Notes under the pieces: generated by a model
Told to the model about the DNA's origin: nothing
Databases searched by the model: none
What the model saw: only the letters and a program-made list of their open reading frames with translations
From: Pseudomonadota bacterium
GTDB lineage: Bacteria; Myxococcota_A; Polyangia; Polyangiales; Polyangiaceae
Length of the DNA: 18,764 bases
Assembly: GCA_023402175.1 (NCBI GenBank)
Contig: JAEXCN010000579.1
Span: forward strand, 1-18,764
Direction of reading: 5' to 3'
Made by a program: the position numbers and the translations under genes
Shown here: one piece after another, positions 7,195 to 14,677 of the stretch
Layout of the letters: every line of letters starts with the position of its first letter
Numbering within the stretch: position 1 is the first letter of the stretch

Positions 7195-8256
7195 TCAGCG
7201 CGTGGGCGACCAGCAGCCGACGTCGCCGCCGCTCTTCTTGAACGGGTAGTACCCGTGGCAGTAGTTCTCCGGGACCTCCTTGAAGGCGAAGCCGAGGCAG
7301 CGCACCTCCGTGTTCGGACCAGCCTGTACCGACGAGGGACAGCTCCCCGCCTTCGGGTCGAAACCGGTCCCACAGGAACCCTTCGCCTTCTTCGCGCACG
7401 TCTTCTCGGTCGTGTACTGGCCTTTGACGCAGATGCCGTCCTCGCCGCAGTCCGCATCACTCCGGCACGGGGAACAGAGCGCTCCGTCACCGACACATAC
7501 CGTCGCGCGCGGGTAGCAGACCTTCGCGCCGACCCCGACGTCGACACAGCTCGCCTCCGTCGGGCAGCTCTGATTGCCATCGCACTCCGGGGTGCAGACG
7601 CGTGCTCCGCTTGCGTCCTCGATGCAGTGCTGGTTCTTGCCGCCCATCGGCGGACAGTCGAGGTCGACCGTGCAGGTCGAGCAGTAATCACGCCGCAGGC
7701 AGACCTTCTGGACCGCTCCGAACGTCGTTCGCTTGGCGGTCAGCACGTTCGGCGTCTGATTGACCTCACCGCACCAGAAGCCCGCACCGCAATCGCGATC
7801 GGTCTCGCACTCGTATCGCGTGCAGTACGCGTTGCCGTCGGTCGGCGAGACGCCGTAGCAGTAGAACTCCTGCTCGGTATCGCACTGGGGGTTCTCGACG
7901 CCGAGGTTCGCCTGGCAGCTCGCCCCCCACTGTCCGCTCCCCTTCTTCTCGAGCGGCAGCCCGTCCGCGCGCCGGGCGGTATCCTGGACGCAGAACGGGG
8001 AGTCGCCCGTCCCGGTGTCCGTGCACGTGTAACCGAACGGACAGCTCGTGGCCGGATCCGTGTTCGAGCTGCACGTCTTGCGACACTTGAGCTCGCCGTC
8101 GAGCGAAAGGCACGTGTTGCCGGGCGCACACTTGGTGCTGTCGCAGCTCTGTGCGTGCGCTCCGGGTGCGGAGTCCGACGAGCACGCGGCGAGCACGGGC
8201 ACGCCCGCGGCCATCACGACGAAGAGGACGGAAGGAAGGCGCAGCGCACGAAGCAT
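7195..8256 (-). CDS. Cys-rich secreted lipoprotein with repeated C-x5-C-x5-C modules
   Basis: A 353-residue predicted lipoprotein. The start at 8256 gives a normal signal peptide (MLRALRLPSVLFVVMAAGVP) ending in the lipobox L22-A-A-C25; a start at 8325 would add 23 residues that spoil it. Ser at +2 fits outer-membrane sorting. The mature part has many cysteines in repeated modules of the C-x5-C-x5-C kind, for example CETDRDCGAGFWC, CDGNQSCPTEASC and CRSDADCGEDGIC, plus CDSTKCAPGNTC. Such modules resemble the small disulfide-rich domains of eukaryotic secreted proteins, and I infer a disulfide-bonded extracellular surface protein. No enzyme motif is visible. It is transcribed divergently from the gene at 8426. 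A long open frame on the opposite strand over the same bases is a GC-rich shadow. Confidence 0.78.
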   Translation of the reverse strand: MLRALRLPSVLFVVMAAGVPVLAACSSDSAPGAHAQSCDSTKCAPGNTCLSLDGELKCRKTCSSNTDPATSCPFGYTCTDTGTGDSPFCVQDTARRADGLPLEKKGSGQWGASCQANLGVENPQCDTEQEFYCYGVSPTDGNAYCTRYECETDRDCGAGFWCGEVNQTPNVLTAKRTTFGAVQKVCLRRDYCSTCTVDLDCPPMGGKNQHCIEDASGARVCTPECDGNQSCPTEASCVDVGVGAKVCYPRATVCVGDGALCSPCRSDADCGEDGICVKGQYTTEKTCAKKAKGSCGTGFDPKAGSCPSSVQAGPNTEVRCLGFAFKEVPENYCHGYYPFKKSGGDVGCWSPTR

Positions 8257-8425
8257 GTTATCTTTCGGCCGCAGGTCACCCGACCGTCGGGTGCACCGGA
8301 CGCTCGCGATCCTTGTCGTCGCCATCGGCGCATTCGGGTCATCCGCCGTCGCGCGCTTTCGCGCATTCGAAGTAGCGTTGCCCGGGCGCCACGCCGAGCC
8401 GCACTGAGGTACTGTCGTCCACGGA
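8257..8425. promoter_or_regulatory. Divergent promoter region with a perfect inverted repeat
   Basis: This 169-bp region lies between the starts of two divergent genes, so both promoters should be here. A perfect 7-bp inverted repeat CACCCGA 8277-8283 / TCGGGTG 8287-8293 with a 3-nt spacer can be extended by GGT 8274-8276 / ACC 8295-8297 with one bulged base. It sits 21 bp from the - strand start and could be an operator or a 5' leader hairpin. I could not identify convincing -35/-10 elements for either gene. Confidence 0.35.
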
Positions 8426-9541
8426 ATGAACCATCCGTCGTCGCGGCGTGCCGGCTACGCTGCCGTCCTCGGCGGGTGTCTCGTGCTGTTCTCGAACGAG
8501 GCACGAGCCGAGGGCGCTGCCTCGCGCCTCCACCTCCGCTACGAGGCTCCGCCCGACTGCCCGTCACGTCAGGAGCTCCTGACGGCGCTCGACTCGCGCA
8601 TCCAGACGAGCTGGGTCGACGGATCGGACACGCGCTCGTTCGATGTTCGCGTCGCGCGAGCTCCGGACGGGAGCTTCATCGGCAGGCTCGAGATCCACCA
8701 GGGAAACGGGGTTCCCAATGCGCCTCCGCCGACGCGCTCGACGACCAGCGCTCCTCCCCCGACGCGCTCCAGCGCTAGAGAGATTCGCGGGGAGTCATGC
8801 AAGGCGGTGATGACATCGGTCGCCGTCTTCATCGCGATTGCGCTTGATCCCGAATCGGAGGGCGCGCCACCAGAGCGCGAGGAACCGCCTGTGGTCGAGG
8901 AACGGGAAGAGGGGCATCATCGAAGGGAGGAAGCGACTCCGCCGAAGAATGATCTCGTCGCTCTGCGGGGACCTCGCCCGCGGCCCCCTCCTCGAACGGA
9001 ACGGGAGACGCCCACGGTCTGGACGTGGAGCACGGGCTACGCCCTCGGCTACGTCCGATCGCCTCAACCCGGGTGGAGCCACCGTCTCGATGCACAGCTC
9101 GCCTGGGGTGAAGCGCGCGCACGCCTCCTCCCAGCCGTACGGCTCTCGTGGGGCTGGGCGGACTTCTCGACGTTCCCTCCGCTGGCGGGAGAGGCCCACT
9201 TCCGGCGCAAGACCGTGCGCGTCGAAGGCTGCGGTCGATTCGTCGTCCCGCCCTTCGCCGCTGCAGCGTGCGCAGGGCTCGACGCCGGGACGCTCACGGC
9301 GACGGCGCCCGATCTTCCCCGCTTCGCCCAGGCAGCGACCCGGTGGTCGGCGGCGACCGGGACGCTCCGTGGCAGCTGGTCGTTCGCCTCGTGGCTCGAG
9401 GTCGAGCTTTCGGTCGGTGCCCTCCTACCGTTCGAACGTCCCCGTTTTACCGTGCAGGAGCCACACCGGATCGTCTACCGCGCCCCGATGGCCGTGTTCG
9501 ACGGAACGGCTGGGCTTGGGGTCGTCGCCCGATTCCAGTGA
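8426..9541 (+). CDS. Secreted protein of unknown function, probable periplasmic/outer-membrane protein
   Basis: A 371-residue protein with a Sec signal peptide (RR near residue 7, hydrophobic core, ARA-E cleavage near residue 29). The N-terminal domain (about 30-150) contains the segments LHLRYEAPPDCPSRQELLTAL and EIRGESCKAVMTSVAVFIAIAL. I recall this pattern from uncharacterised myxobacterial proteins; the two cysteines (DC-P and ESC-K) could pair. Inside it is a short tandem repeat APPPTRSTT/SAPPPTRSSA. A charged Glu/Pro/Arg linker (about 150-200) leads to a C-terminal half rich in alternating aromatic and small residues (WSTGYALGYV, WGEARARLLPAVRLSWGWADF), ending in VVARFQ. That looks like beta strands of an outer-membrane barrel or a barrel-like domain. 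It lies 74 bp before the sigma-factor gene and may belong with it functionally. No enzymatic motif is seen. Confidence 0.7.
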   Translation: MNHPSSRRAGYAAVLGGCLVLFSNEARAEGAASRLHLRYEAPPDCPSRQELLTALDSRIQTSWVDGSDTRSFDVRVARAPDGSFIGRLEIHQGNGVPNAPPPTRSTTSAPPPTRSSAREIRGESCKAVMTSVAVFIAIALDPESEGAPPEREEPPVVEEREEGHHRREEATPPKNDLVALRGPRPRPPPRTERETPTVWTWSTGYALGYVRSPQPGWSHRLDAQLAWGEARARLLPAVRLSWGWADFSTFPPLAGEAHFRRKTVRVEGCGRFVVPPFAAAACAGLDAGTLTATAPDLPRFAQAATRWSAATGTLRGSWSFASWLEVELSVGALLPFERPRFTVQEPHRIVYRAPMAVFDGTAGLGVVARFQ

Positions 9542-9615
9542 CGGGGCGCCGCCCGCCATGAGAGTTTTCAGCGTGCCGTGATCAGACGTGCCTCGGCTGG
9601 GTTCCTCGTTATTGG

Positions 9616-10206
9616 ATGTCGATCGAAGGGCCCGTCGCCGGCGTTCCTGGGGTAACGTTGGTGCTGCGCGATCACCCCCGGGCTGTCGCGAGCGAAGCGG
9701 AGCGTCGAGCGAAGCTCGAACGCCTCGTTCGCGAGCACCACACGTTCGTGTGGCGCACCCTGCAGCGTCTCGGCGTGCCCTCGGCGGAGATCGCGGACGC
9801 GGTACAGGAGGTGTTCCTCCTGACCGGCCGCAAGCTCGACGAGATCCGCGACGATCGCGGCTTCCTCTTCCAGACGTCCATGTTCGTCGCCGGGCACATC
9901 CGGCGACGCGCTCAGCGTTGCCGCGAGGTCGTCGACGAGGAGCGCGTGCATGCGGAGATCGACGAGCGAGCGACGCCCGAACAGAGCGTCGAAGCCGCCG
10001 AAGCTCGCGCCACACTCCAGGCGATCCTCGACGCGATGCCCGAGGAGCTGCGCGTCGTGTTCCTGCTCTTCGAGCTCGAACGAATCACGATGATCGAGAT
10101 CTCTCGGATGCTCGGGATCCCTGCGGGCACCGTCGCCTCGCGCCTGCGACGAGCGAGAGAGTTCTTCTTGTCCCATGTCGAATGCGGCACCCGAGGTGAA
10201 CCATGA
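9616..10206 (+). CDS. ECF-type RNA polymerase sigma factor
   Basis: A 196-residue protein of the usual ECF length. Region 2 spans about residues 34-98: LERLVREHHTFVWRTLQRLG, then D61-A-V-Q-E-V-F-L68 (the core-binding region 2.2) and FLFQTSMFVAGHIRRRAQR (regions 2.3/2.4). Region 4 spans about 130-185: LDAMPEELRVVFLLFELE followed by the helix-turn-helix MIEISRMLGIPAGTVASRLR. There is no extra C-terminal domain. The annotated ATG 9616 lacks a clear ribosome binding site; an in-frame GTG at 9661 would remove 15 residues and is a fair alternative. The stop overlaps the next start (ATGA, 10203-10206), so sigma factor and neighbouring membrane protein are translationally coupled, as is usual for sigma/anti-sigma pairs. 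It probably directs transcription of its own operon and perhaps other surface-protein genes. Confidence 0.93.
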   Translation: MSIEGPVAGVPGVTLVLRDHPRAVASEAERRAKLERLVREHHTFVWRTLQRLGVPSAEIADAVQEVFLLTGRKLDEIRDDRGFLFQTSMFVAGHIRRRAQRCREVVDEERVHAEIDERATPEQSVEAAEARATLQAILDAMPEELRVVFLLFELERITMIEISRMLGIPAGTVASRLRRAREFFLSHVECGTRGEP

Positions 10207-10940
10207 GCGAGATGAAGCCACTGCTGGACGAGTCCGTCTCCGCGGACGCAGCAAGGCTGCTCCGCTCAGCGGACAGCGACGGCCCCGTATCCCCCGAGTC
10301 GGAAAAGATCCGGACCCTCGCAGCGCTCGGCCTGCTCTCGTCGACCGGCCTCGCTGCGTCCGCGTCGCCGCTGCGTCGAGCGCTCGGCTCCTCGTCGCGC
10401 GCGGCGACGTTCGGCGCGATCGCGGTCGTGGCCGCGTTCGCAGGCGTCGTGGCAGTCCGCTCGTGGTCGACCGCTCCCGCGGAGATGCCGACCTCCGGTC
10501 CCGCCGCTGTTGCACCGACGGCGGAGATGCAGACCGCGGCTCCGCCGGTGCCGTCGACGACGGACACCGTTCGAGTCGAAGATCTTCCGACGGCAGCGGC
10601 GAGTCAGCGTGCCGACGTGAAGGCTCCCGAGCGCGGTTCGTCGTTCGCGGCAAAGCGGCACGGGCAGCCCGGGCTCGAGGACGAGCTCGCCGCGATCGAT
10701 GCCGCGCGCGCCGCGCTCGCGTCCGGGCGCGCCGACGTCGCGCTCTCGAACGTGAACCGCTATCACCGCACCTTCCACGAAGGCCGCTTCACCGAGGAAG
10801 CCGACGCTCTGGAGATCCAGGCGCTCGCGGCGCTCGGTCGTCTCGAAGAAGCCCGAGCCAAGGGAGAGCGGTTCCTCGCGTCGCGGCCCGGCTCTCCGTA
10901 CGAGCGGCGCGTTCGCTCCTCCATGGGCCTCTCGAGGTGA
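10203..10940 (+). CDS. Single-pass membrane protein with TPR-like C-terminus, candidate anti-sigma factor
   Basis: A 245-residue protein. Residues 1-65 are probably cytoplasmic and contain no Cys and no HxxxCxxC zinc anti-sigma motif. One transmembrane helix lies at about 68-85 (FGAIAVVAAFAGVVAV). A Pro/Ala/Thr-rich spacer (about 89-155) follows. The C-terminal 90 residues (ELAAIDAARAALASGRADVA, EEADALEIQALAALGRLEEA and so on) form helix pairs typical of TPR repeats and would lie in the periplasm. Position directly after an ECF sigma gene with ATGA overlap suggests that it restrains the sigma factor and senses an envelope or surface signal through the TPR part. That role is inferred from context, not from a known anti-sigma domain. 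The next gene starts 4 bp after the stop. Confidence 0.72.
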   Translation: MSEMKPLLDESVSADAARLLRSADSDGPVSPESEKIRTLAALGLLSSTGLAASASPLRRALGSSSRAATFGAIAVVAAFAGVVAVRSWSTAPAEMPTSGPAAVAPTAEMQTAAPPVPSTTDTVRVEDLPTAAASQRADVKAPERGSSFAAKRHGQPGLEDELAAIDAARAALASGRADVALSNVNRYHRTFHEGRFTEEADALEIQALAALGRLEEARAKGERFLASRPGSPYERRVRSSMGLSR

Positions 10941-10944
10941 AGCC

Positions 10945-12183
10945 ATGAATGCTGGTTACTCGAATTCGCCGCGGCGCTGGATGCCGCGAATCACGATCAG
11001 CGCGATCGTCAGCGTCTCCTGTCTCGTCGTCTTCGCGTGCACCGACCGCGACGTGAACCTCGGGTTCGGCACGGCCGGCGACGGGGGCACCCAGGTCTTC
11101 GTGCCCCCCGTCGAAGACGCGGCGCCCGAGGCCGAGGCCAAGTTCACGCTCTACTGCGCGTCGAGCGAGTGCCCTGCCTCACGGACGACGTGCCCGACGT
11201 CGAGGTTCAAGTGCGACGTCGATCTGATGACGGACCGCAAGAACTGCGGCGCATGTGGCAACGCGTGTCCTACCGAGACCGGCAGCGAGATCTACGAGTG
11301 TATCGAGGGCAAGTGCGTGATGGGCTGCACGGGCGTGCCCACGGCGCTCGATTGCGACGGCCTCGCCGACAACGGCTGCGAGATCAAGGGCGTCAACAAC
11401 GACCATTGCGGCGCGTGCGGGAACAAGTGCACCGATCCGGCCAAGCCGTGCGTCGCGCGCGGTGCCTTCGGTACGAGCGACATCGGCTGCGGGTGCAAGG
11501 CAGATCAGCTCTACTGCACGAACCGTTGCGTCGACGCGAGGACCGACGACAACAACTGCGGCACGTGCGGGAACAAGTGCAACGCGAACGGTGACGGCGG
11601 TGCCCCGCACAGCACGATGTACTACGGCTGTTACGCCGGTGAGTGCGGCCATCTGAAGTGCAAGCCGAACCTCGGCAACTGCAATGGCGACGACAGCGAT
11701 GGATGCGAGGCCAGCATCCTCACGAAGGAGAACTGCGGCGGCTGCGGGATCGCGTGCGCGCCGGGACAGGAGTGCAGACTCGACGAGCTCGGCACGCCCA
11801 TGTGCATGTGCCCCGCGGGCCAGACGTACTGCGAGTTGTTCTGCTTCGGCGATCAATGCAGAGGCGGCTGTTACGACCTCTCCTCGGACCGCAACAACTG
11901 CGGCGCATGCGGGGCTTCCTGCATGGACAAGGGCGGCAACAGCAGCATTGCCACGTGCACGTACGGCATCTGCAACCGCACCTGCGCCAAGGGCTGGGCC
12001 GACTGCAACGGCAACGACGCCGACGACTGCGAGGTCAACACCGACAACGATCCGTCGAACTGCGGTGGATGCGGAATCAAGTGTGATGGAGTTGCGGGTC
12101 AGGCGTGCGTAGGCGGCCGTTGTGTCGTCGAGCCGTGCGACCGCCCCGCGCGAGACGCCGGACCAGTCGAGGTGCCGCAATGA
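10945..12183 (+). CDS. Cys-rich repeat lipoprotein (NCGxCGxxC repeats)
   Basis: A 412-residue predicted lipoprotein: an N-terminal extension with RR, a hydrophobic core, and the lipobox V-F-A-C32 followed by T-D. The mature protein has six copies of an (N/H)CG-x-CG-x2-C motif: NCGACGNAC, HCGACGNKC, NCGTCGNKC, NCGGCGIAC, NCGACGASC and NCGGCGIKC, spread from about 11242 to 12080. Interleaved are three acidic loops (DCDGLADNGCE, NCNGDDSDGCE, DCNGNDADDCE) that look like calcium-binding loops of thrombospondin type-3 kind. Such proteins are frequent in myxobacteria and are sometimes misnamed 'tryptophan synthase alpha chain' in databases. I infer a rigid, disulfide-bonded, possibly Ca2+-binding surface protein. 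Strong ribosome binding GAGGTGA (10934-10940) precedes the start, and the end overlaps the next gene by ATGA. Confidence 0.82.
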   Translation: MNAGYSNSPRRWMPRITISAIVSVSCLVVFACTDRDVNLGFGTAGDGGTQVFVPPVEDAAPEAEAKFTLYCASSECPASRTTCPTSRFKCDVDLMTDRKNCGACGNACPTETGSEIYECIEGKCVMGCTGVPTALDCDGLADNGCEIKGVNNDHCGACGNKCTDPAKPCVARGAFGTSDIGCGCKADQLYCTNRCVDARTDDNNCGTCGNKCNANGDGGAPHSTMYYGCYAGECGHLKCKPNLGNCNGDDSDGCEASILTKENCGGCGIACAPGQECRLDELGTPMCMCPAGQTYCELFCFGDQCRGGCYDLSSDRNNCGACGASCMDKGGNSSIATCTYGICNRTCAKGWADCNGNDADDCEVNTDNDPSNCGGCGIKCDGVAGQACVGGRCVVEPCDRPARDAGPVEVPQ

Positions 12184-13370
12184 GAGCGGTTTGGTTCTTC
12201 GTCGCCGCGGGCGCCGCGGCGGCGTGCAGTGCGAGTGCAGGGATCGACGACCACAAAGAGCCTCCGAGCGAGGTGCACGTGCCGGATCCGCCGGCGCCGC
12301 CCGCGGACGCCGGGTCCGACGCGCCGACGACGAGCTTCGACGCGGGCCCGTGCTCCGACTGCGAATGGTTCCCTGCGGAGTGCACGACGGACGTGTTCTG
12401 CCCGAACGGCCCGTTCGATCCGAGCAATCCGGCAAGCCTCGACTCGAGGACCACGATCACCGTCATCCGCGGGCGCTCCGCGAACGACGTGTGGGCGGCG
12501 GGCGCGGTCGGTGGACTCGCTCACTTCGACGGCACGTCGTGGACGCGCTCCGATGCATCGACGCAGGAGACCCTTCGCGGCCTCTGGCTTCCCGCGGGCG
12601 CGGAGGTCGCGCTCGGACAGGTCTACCAGGTCTTCGCGCGCGGCGTCGACGTTCCCGAGGGAGGCACGACATCTCCGGGCGGCTGGAGCGCGTACTCGCC
12701 GTCCTTCGACTTCTTCTTCGAATATCCGCCCGACGGGATGTTCACCGCCGCGTGGTCGGCGCCCGGGTCCGACTGGCTGTGGTGCGCAATCTCGGGGAGC
12801 GGCGGCGGCCTCTGGCGTATCCGACGCGGCACCGACGACGCGTTCGAGGGCGTTACGGGAATCCCGTCAGACAGGTGCTCCACCGCAGGCTGCAACTGGA
12901 TCGCCAACATTCACAGCATCACTGCCAACGAGCTCTGGGCCGTCGGCGCGCACGGCGCGGCCGTCCGGATCAAGGATGCCGACAGTGATTCGCCGACGGT
13001 CAAGAGCTTCAACACGCAGACGCTCAACGCGCTGCGTGGCGTCTGGGAAGCCTCTGCGACCGACGCGTGGGCCGTCGGCACCGGCGGGACGATCCGCCAC
13101 TACACCGGCGATCCGCTGCTCTGGGACATCGTCGACAACGTCCCGACGACGGCAAATCTCAACGCGGTCTGGGGCTTCTCTTCGTCGGACATCTGGGCCG
13201 TCGGCGATGCCGGCGTCGCCCTTCACTACGATGGCAAGAGCTGGTCGCGCGTGAAGATCGCCGGGCTCGGTTCCGATCGCCCGAGCTTCAGCGCTGTTTG
13301 GGGCGCCGCGGCCGGTCACGTCTGGATCGGCGGCGAGGGCGTCATCGTCTCGCTTGGAGGAAAGCCATGA
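12180..13370 (+). CDS. Lipoprotein with DVWAVG-type beta-propeller repeats
   Basis: A 396-residue predicted lipoprotein. ATG 12180 is chosen because it overlaps the previous stop (ATGA) and gives a compact signal peptide MRAVWFFVAAGAAAAC with lipid-attachment Cys16. A Pro/Ala/Asp linker and a small Cys cluster (CSDCEWFPAECTTDVFC) follow. The rest holds short repeats of the form (S/N)D-x-W-A-V-G-x2-G: NDVWAAGAVGGLAHFDGTSW, NELWAVGAHGAAVRI, TDAWAVGTGGTIRHY, SDIWAVGDAGVALHYDGKSW and GHVWIGGEGVIVSL. These are the blades of a propeller of the kelch/BNR-like type common in myxobacterial surface proteins. No catalytic residues are apparent; such propellers usually serve binding. It is embedded in the sigma-factor operon. 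Confidence 0.82.
   Translation: MRAVWFFVAAGAAAACSASAGIDDHKEPPSEVHVPDPPAPPADAGSDAPTTSFDAGPCSDCEWFPAECTTDVFCPNGPFDPSNPASLDSRTTITVIRGRSANDVWAAGAVGGLAHFDGTSWTRSDASTQETLRGLWLPAGAEVALGQVYQVFARGVDVPEGGTTSPGGWSAYSPSFDFFFEYPPDGMFTAAWSAPGSDWLWCAISGSGGGLWRIRRGTDDAFEGVTGIPSDRCSTAGCNWIANIHSITANELWAVGAHGAAVRIKDADSDSPTVKSFNTQTLNALRGVWEASATDAWAVGTGGTIRHYTGDPLLWDIVDNVPTTANLNAVWGFSSSDIWAVGDAGVALHYDGKSWSRVKIAGLGSDRPSFSAVWGAAAGHVWIGGEGVIVSLGGKP
13356..13361 (+). promoter_or_regulatory. Ribosome binding site deciding the start of the second propeller lipoprotein
   Basis: GGAGGA at about 13356-13361, inside the end of the preceding gene, with a 5-6 nt spacing to ATG 13367. It supports that start over in-frame codons further upstream, which would run through the previous gene. 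Confidence 0.6.
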
Positions 13371-14677
13371 GGGCTTGGTTCTTCGTCGGCTCGTTCGCGC
13401 TCGCGGCAGCCGCTGCAGCGGCGTGCGCCGCAACAGGTGACGATCCGGAGGCCCAGCCGGAAGTCGACAGTGGAACGGGGCTACCTCCCGTCGCGGAGGG
13501 CGGAGCCGAGGTCCAAGAAGCAGGCACACCCGACCAGCCCCCGCCCAAGCCGGAGACGTGTAGCCAGGCGGGCTGGTGCATCACGGCGCTGCCGGACGCC
13601 GACCTCCTCATGAGGGACATCCAGGTCCTGCCCGGCCGCGCATTCGCGATCGCAGAGAGCCCGACGCTCGGCGTGAAGGTCCTCGAGTGGGTCGATGCCG
13701 AATCCAAGTGGACGTACGTCGACGACGGCACGCAGAACGAGGATGGCCGCGGTCGCTGGGTCGGGAGGCTCTGGGCGCCGAACGAGAACGAGATCTACTT
13801 CGGTGTCGCGCCCAATTACATCTTCCACGGCACCCGAACCGCGCCGGGAGCGGCATTCTCGTGGGATAAACAGCGAATCGGCACGAACAATCCTGCCGAT
13901 CCAGACGACGGGAATCTCAACTACTGGAAGCGGACCTCTACGCGGGCGCCGTCGCTCGGTGTCTGGGGCACGAGCAGCGGCGACGTCTACGCCTGGTTCA
14001 AGGACACGATCTACCGCCGGGCGAGCGTCGACGGAGGCGCACCGGAGTGGGTGCCTGACTACACCGCGTCGGACAAAGACGTCGCGACGGAGCAGTTCTA
14101 CTTCTTCGCGGCGGCGGGAACGAGCCCCGACGAGGTCTGGTTCGCGGGCGCGCGCTCCCGAGTCAATTCCGCGTGCGTCATCCTGCTCCGAAGGACCGCC
14201 GGCGCGTACGAGCGGATCACCGATGGAACGGCTGGCTCCCTCAACCAGGCGTGCAAGACACGAGCGGGTTCTCTCTTGATGGGCGGCGCCGAGGGTTGGC
14301 TGACGGACCTCGAGGTCGTGTCGACCAATCAGCTCGTCGGCCTGAAGGGCGCTCGCGACGTCGTGAAGATCAGCGTCGATCGAACCGCCGATCCCGACGC
14401 GGGCGCCTATTCCTTCGCCTATGTGCCGATTCCCTCGATGCTCGCGGGCAGCCCGGTCAACTCGCTGTCCGCGGTCGCCGGTGACGTCTGGATTGGCGGC
14501 GTAGGCGTCGTCGTCAAGGGAGAAAGCGACGTCTGGGACGGCGGCAAGTTCGAGCTCTCCACCATGGTGATGAACGGCGCGCCGCTCAACCGTCCGATTT
14601 ACCAGGTGCGTGGCACGTCCAATTCCAACCTCTGGGCGATTGGTGTCCGTAATGCGCTCCATAAGTCGATTCATTGA
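13367..14677 (+). CDS. Second propeller-like lipoprotein of the operon
   Basis: A 436-residue predicted lipoprotein starting at the ATGA overlap with the previous gene. The signal peptide MRAWFFVGSFALAAAAAAAC (lipid Cys20) begins almost exactly like that of its upstream neighbour. After an acidic/Pro-rich linker and a CSQAGWC pair, diverged blade motifs recur: NEIYFGVAPNYIFHG, GDVYAWFKDTIYRRA, DEVWFAGARSRVN, GDVWIGGVGVVVKG and SNLWAIGVRNALHKS. The interval LGVWGTSSGDVYAW also fits. I infer a beta-propeller binding protein on the cell surface, possibly a duplicated and diverged copy of the preceding gene. No enzymatic signature is visible. Its last 26 bases overlap the start of the next gene. 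Confidence 0.8.
   Translation: MRAWFFVGSFALAAAAAAACAATGDDPEAQPEVDSGTGLPPVAEGGAEVQEAGTPDQPPPKPETCSQAGWCITALPDADLLMRDIQVLPGRAFAIAESPTLGVKVLEWVDAESKWTYVDDGTQNEDGRGRWVGRLWAPNENEIYFGVAPNYIFHGTRTAPGAAFSWDKQRIGTNNPADPDDGNLNYWKRTSTRAPSLGVWGTSSGDVYAWFKDTIYRRASVDGGAPEWVPDYTASDKDVATEQFYFFAAAGTSPDEVWFAGARSRVNSACVILLRRTAGAYERITDGTAGSLNQACKTRAGSLLMGGAEGWLTDLEVVSTNQLVGLKGARDVVKISVDRTADPDAGAYSFAYVPIPSMLAGSPVNSLSAVAGDVWIGGVGVVVKGESDVWDGGKFELSTMVMNGAPLNRPIYQVRGTSNSNLWAIGVRNALHKSIH

Noticed and set aside
8719..8775. Short tandem repeat encoding APPPTRSTT/SAPPPTRSSA, considered as a mobile or phase-variable repeat
   Set aside because: Only two imperfect copies in a Pro-rich linker; a coding low-complexity stretch explains it.
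7027..8778. A 583-codon + strand open frame antisense to the Cys-rich lipoprotein gene and running into the next gene
   Set aside because: Its product is Arg/Ala/Leu-rich without domain motifs, while the opposite strand has a lipobox and regular Cys modules. It is a typical GC-rich shadow frame.
9542..9615. Search for an autoregulated ECF promoter before the sigma gene (two CGTGCC copies 15 bp apart, TGATCA palindrome)
   Set aside because: No -35/-10 pair of a recognisable ECF type could be made out, and the short repeats are within chance expectation.
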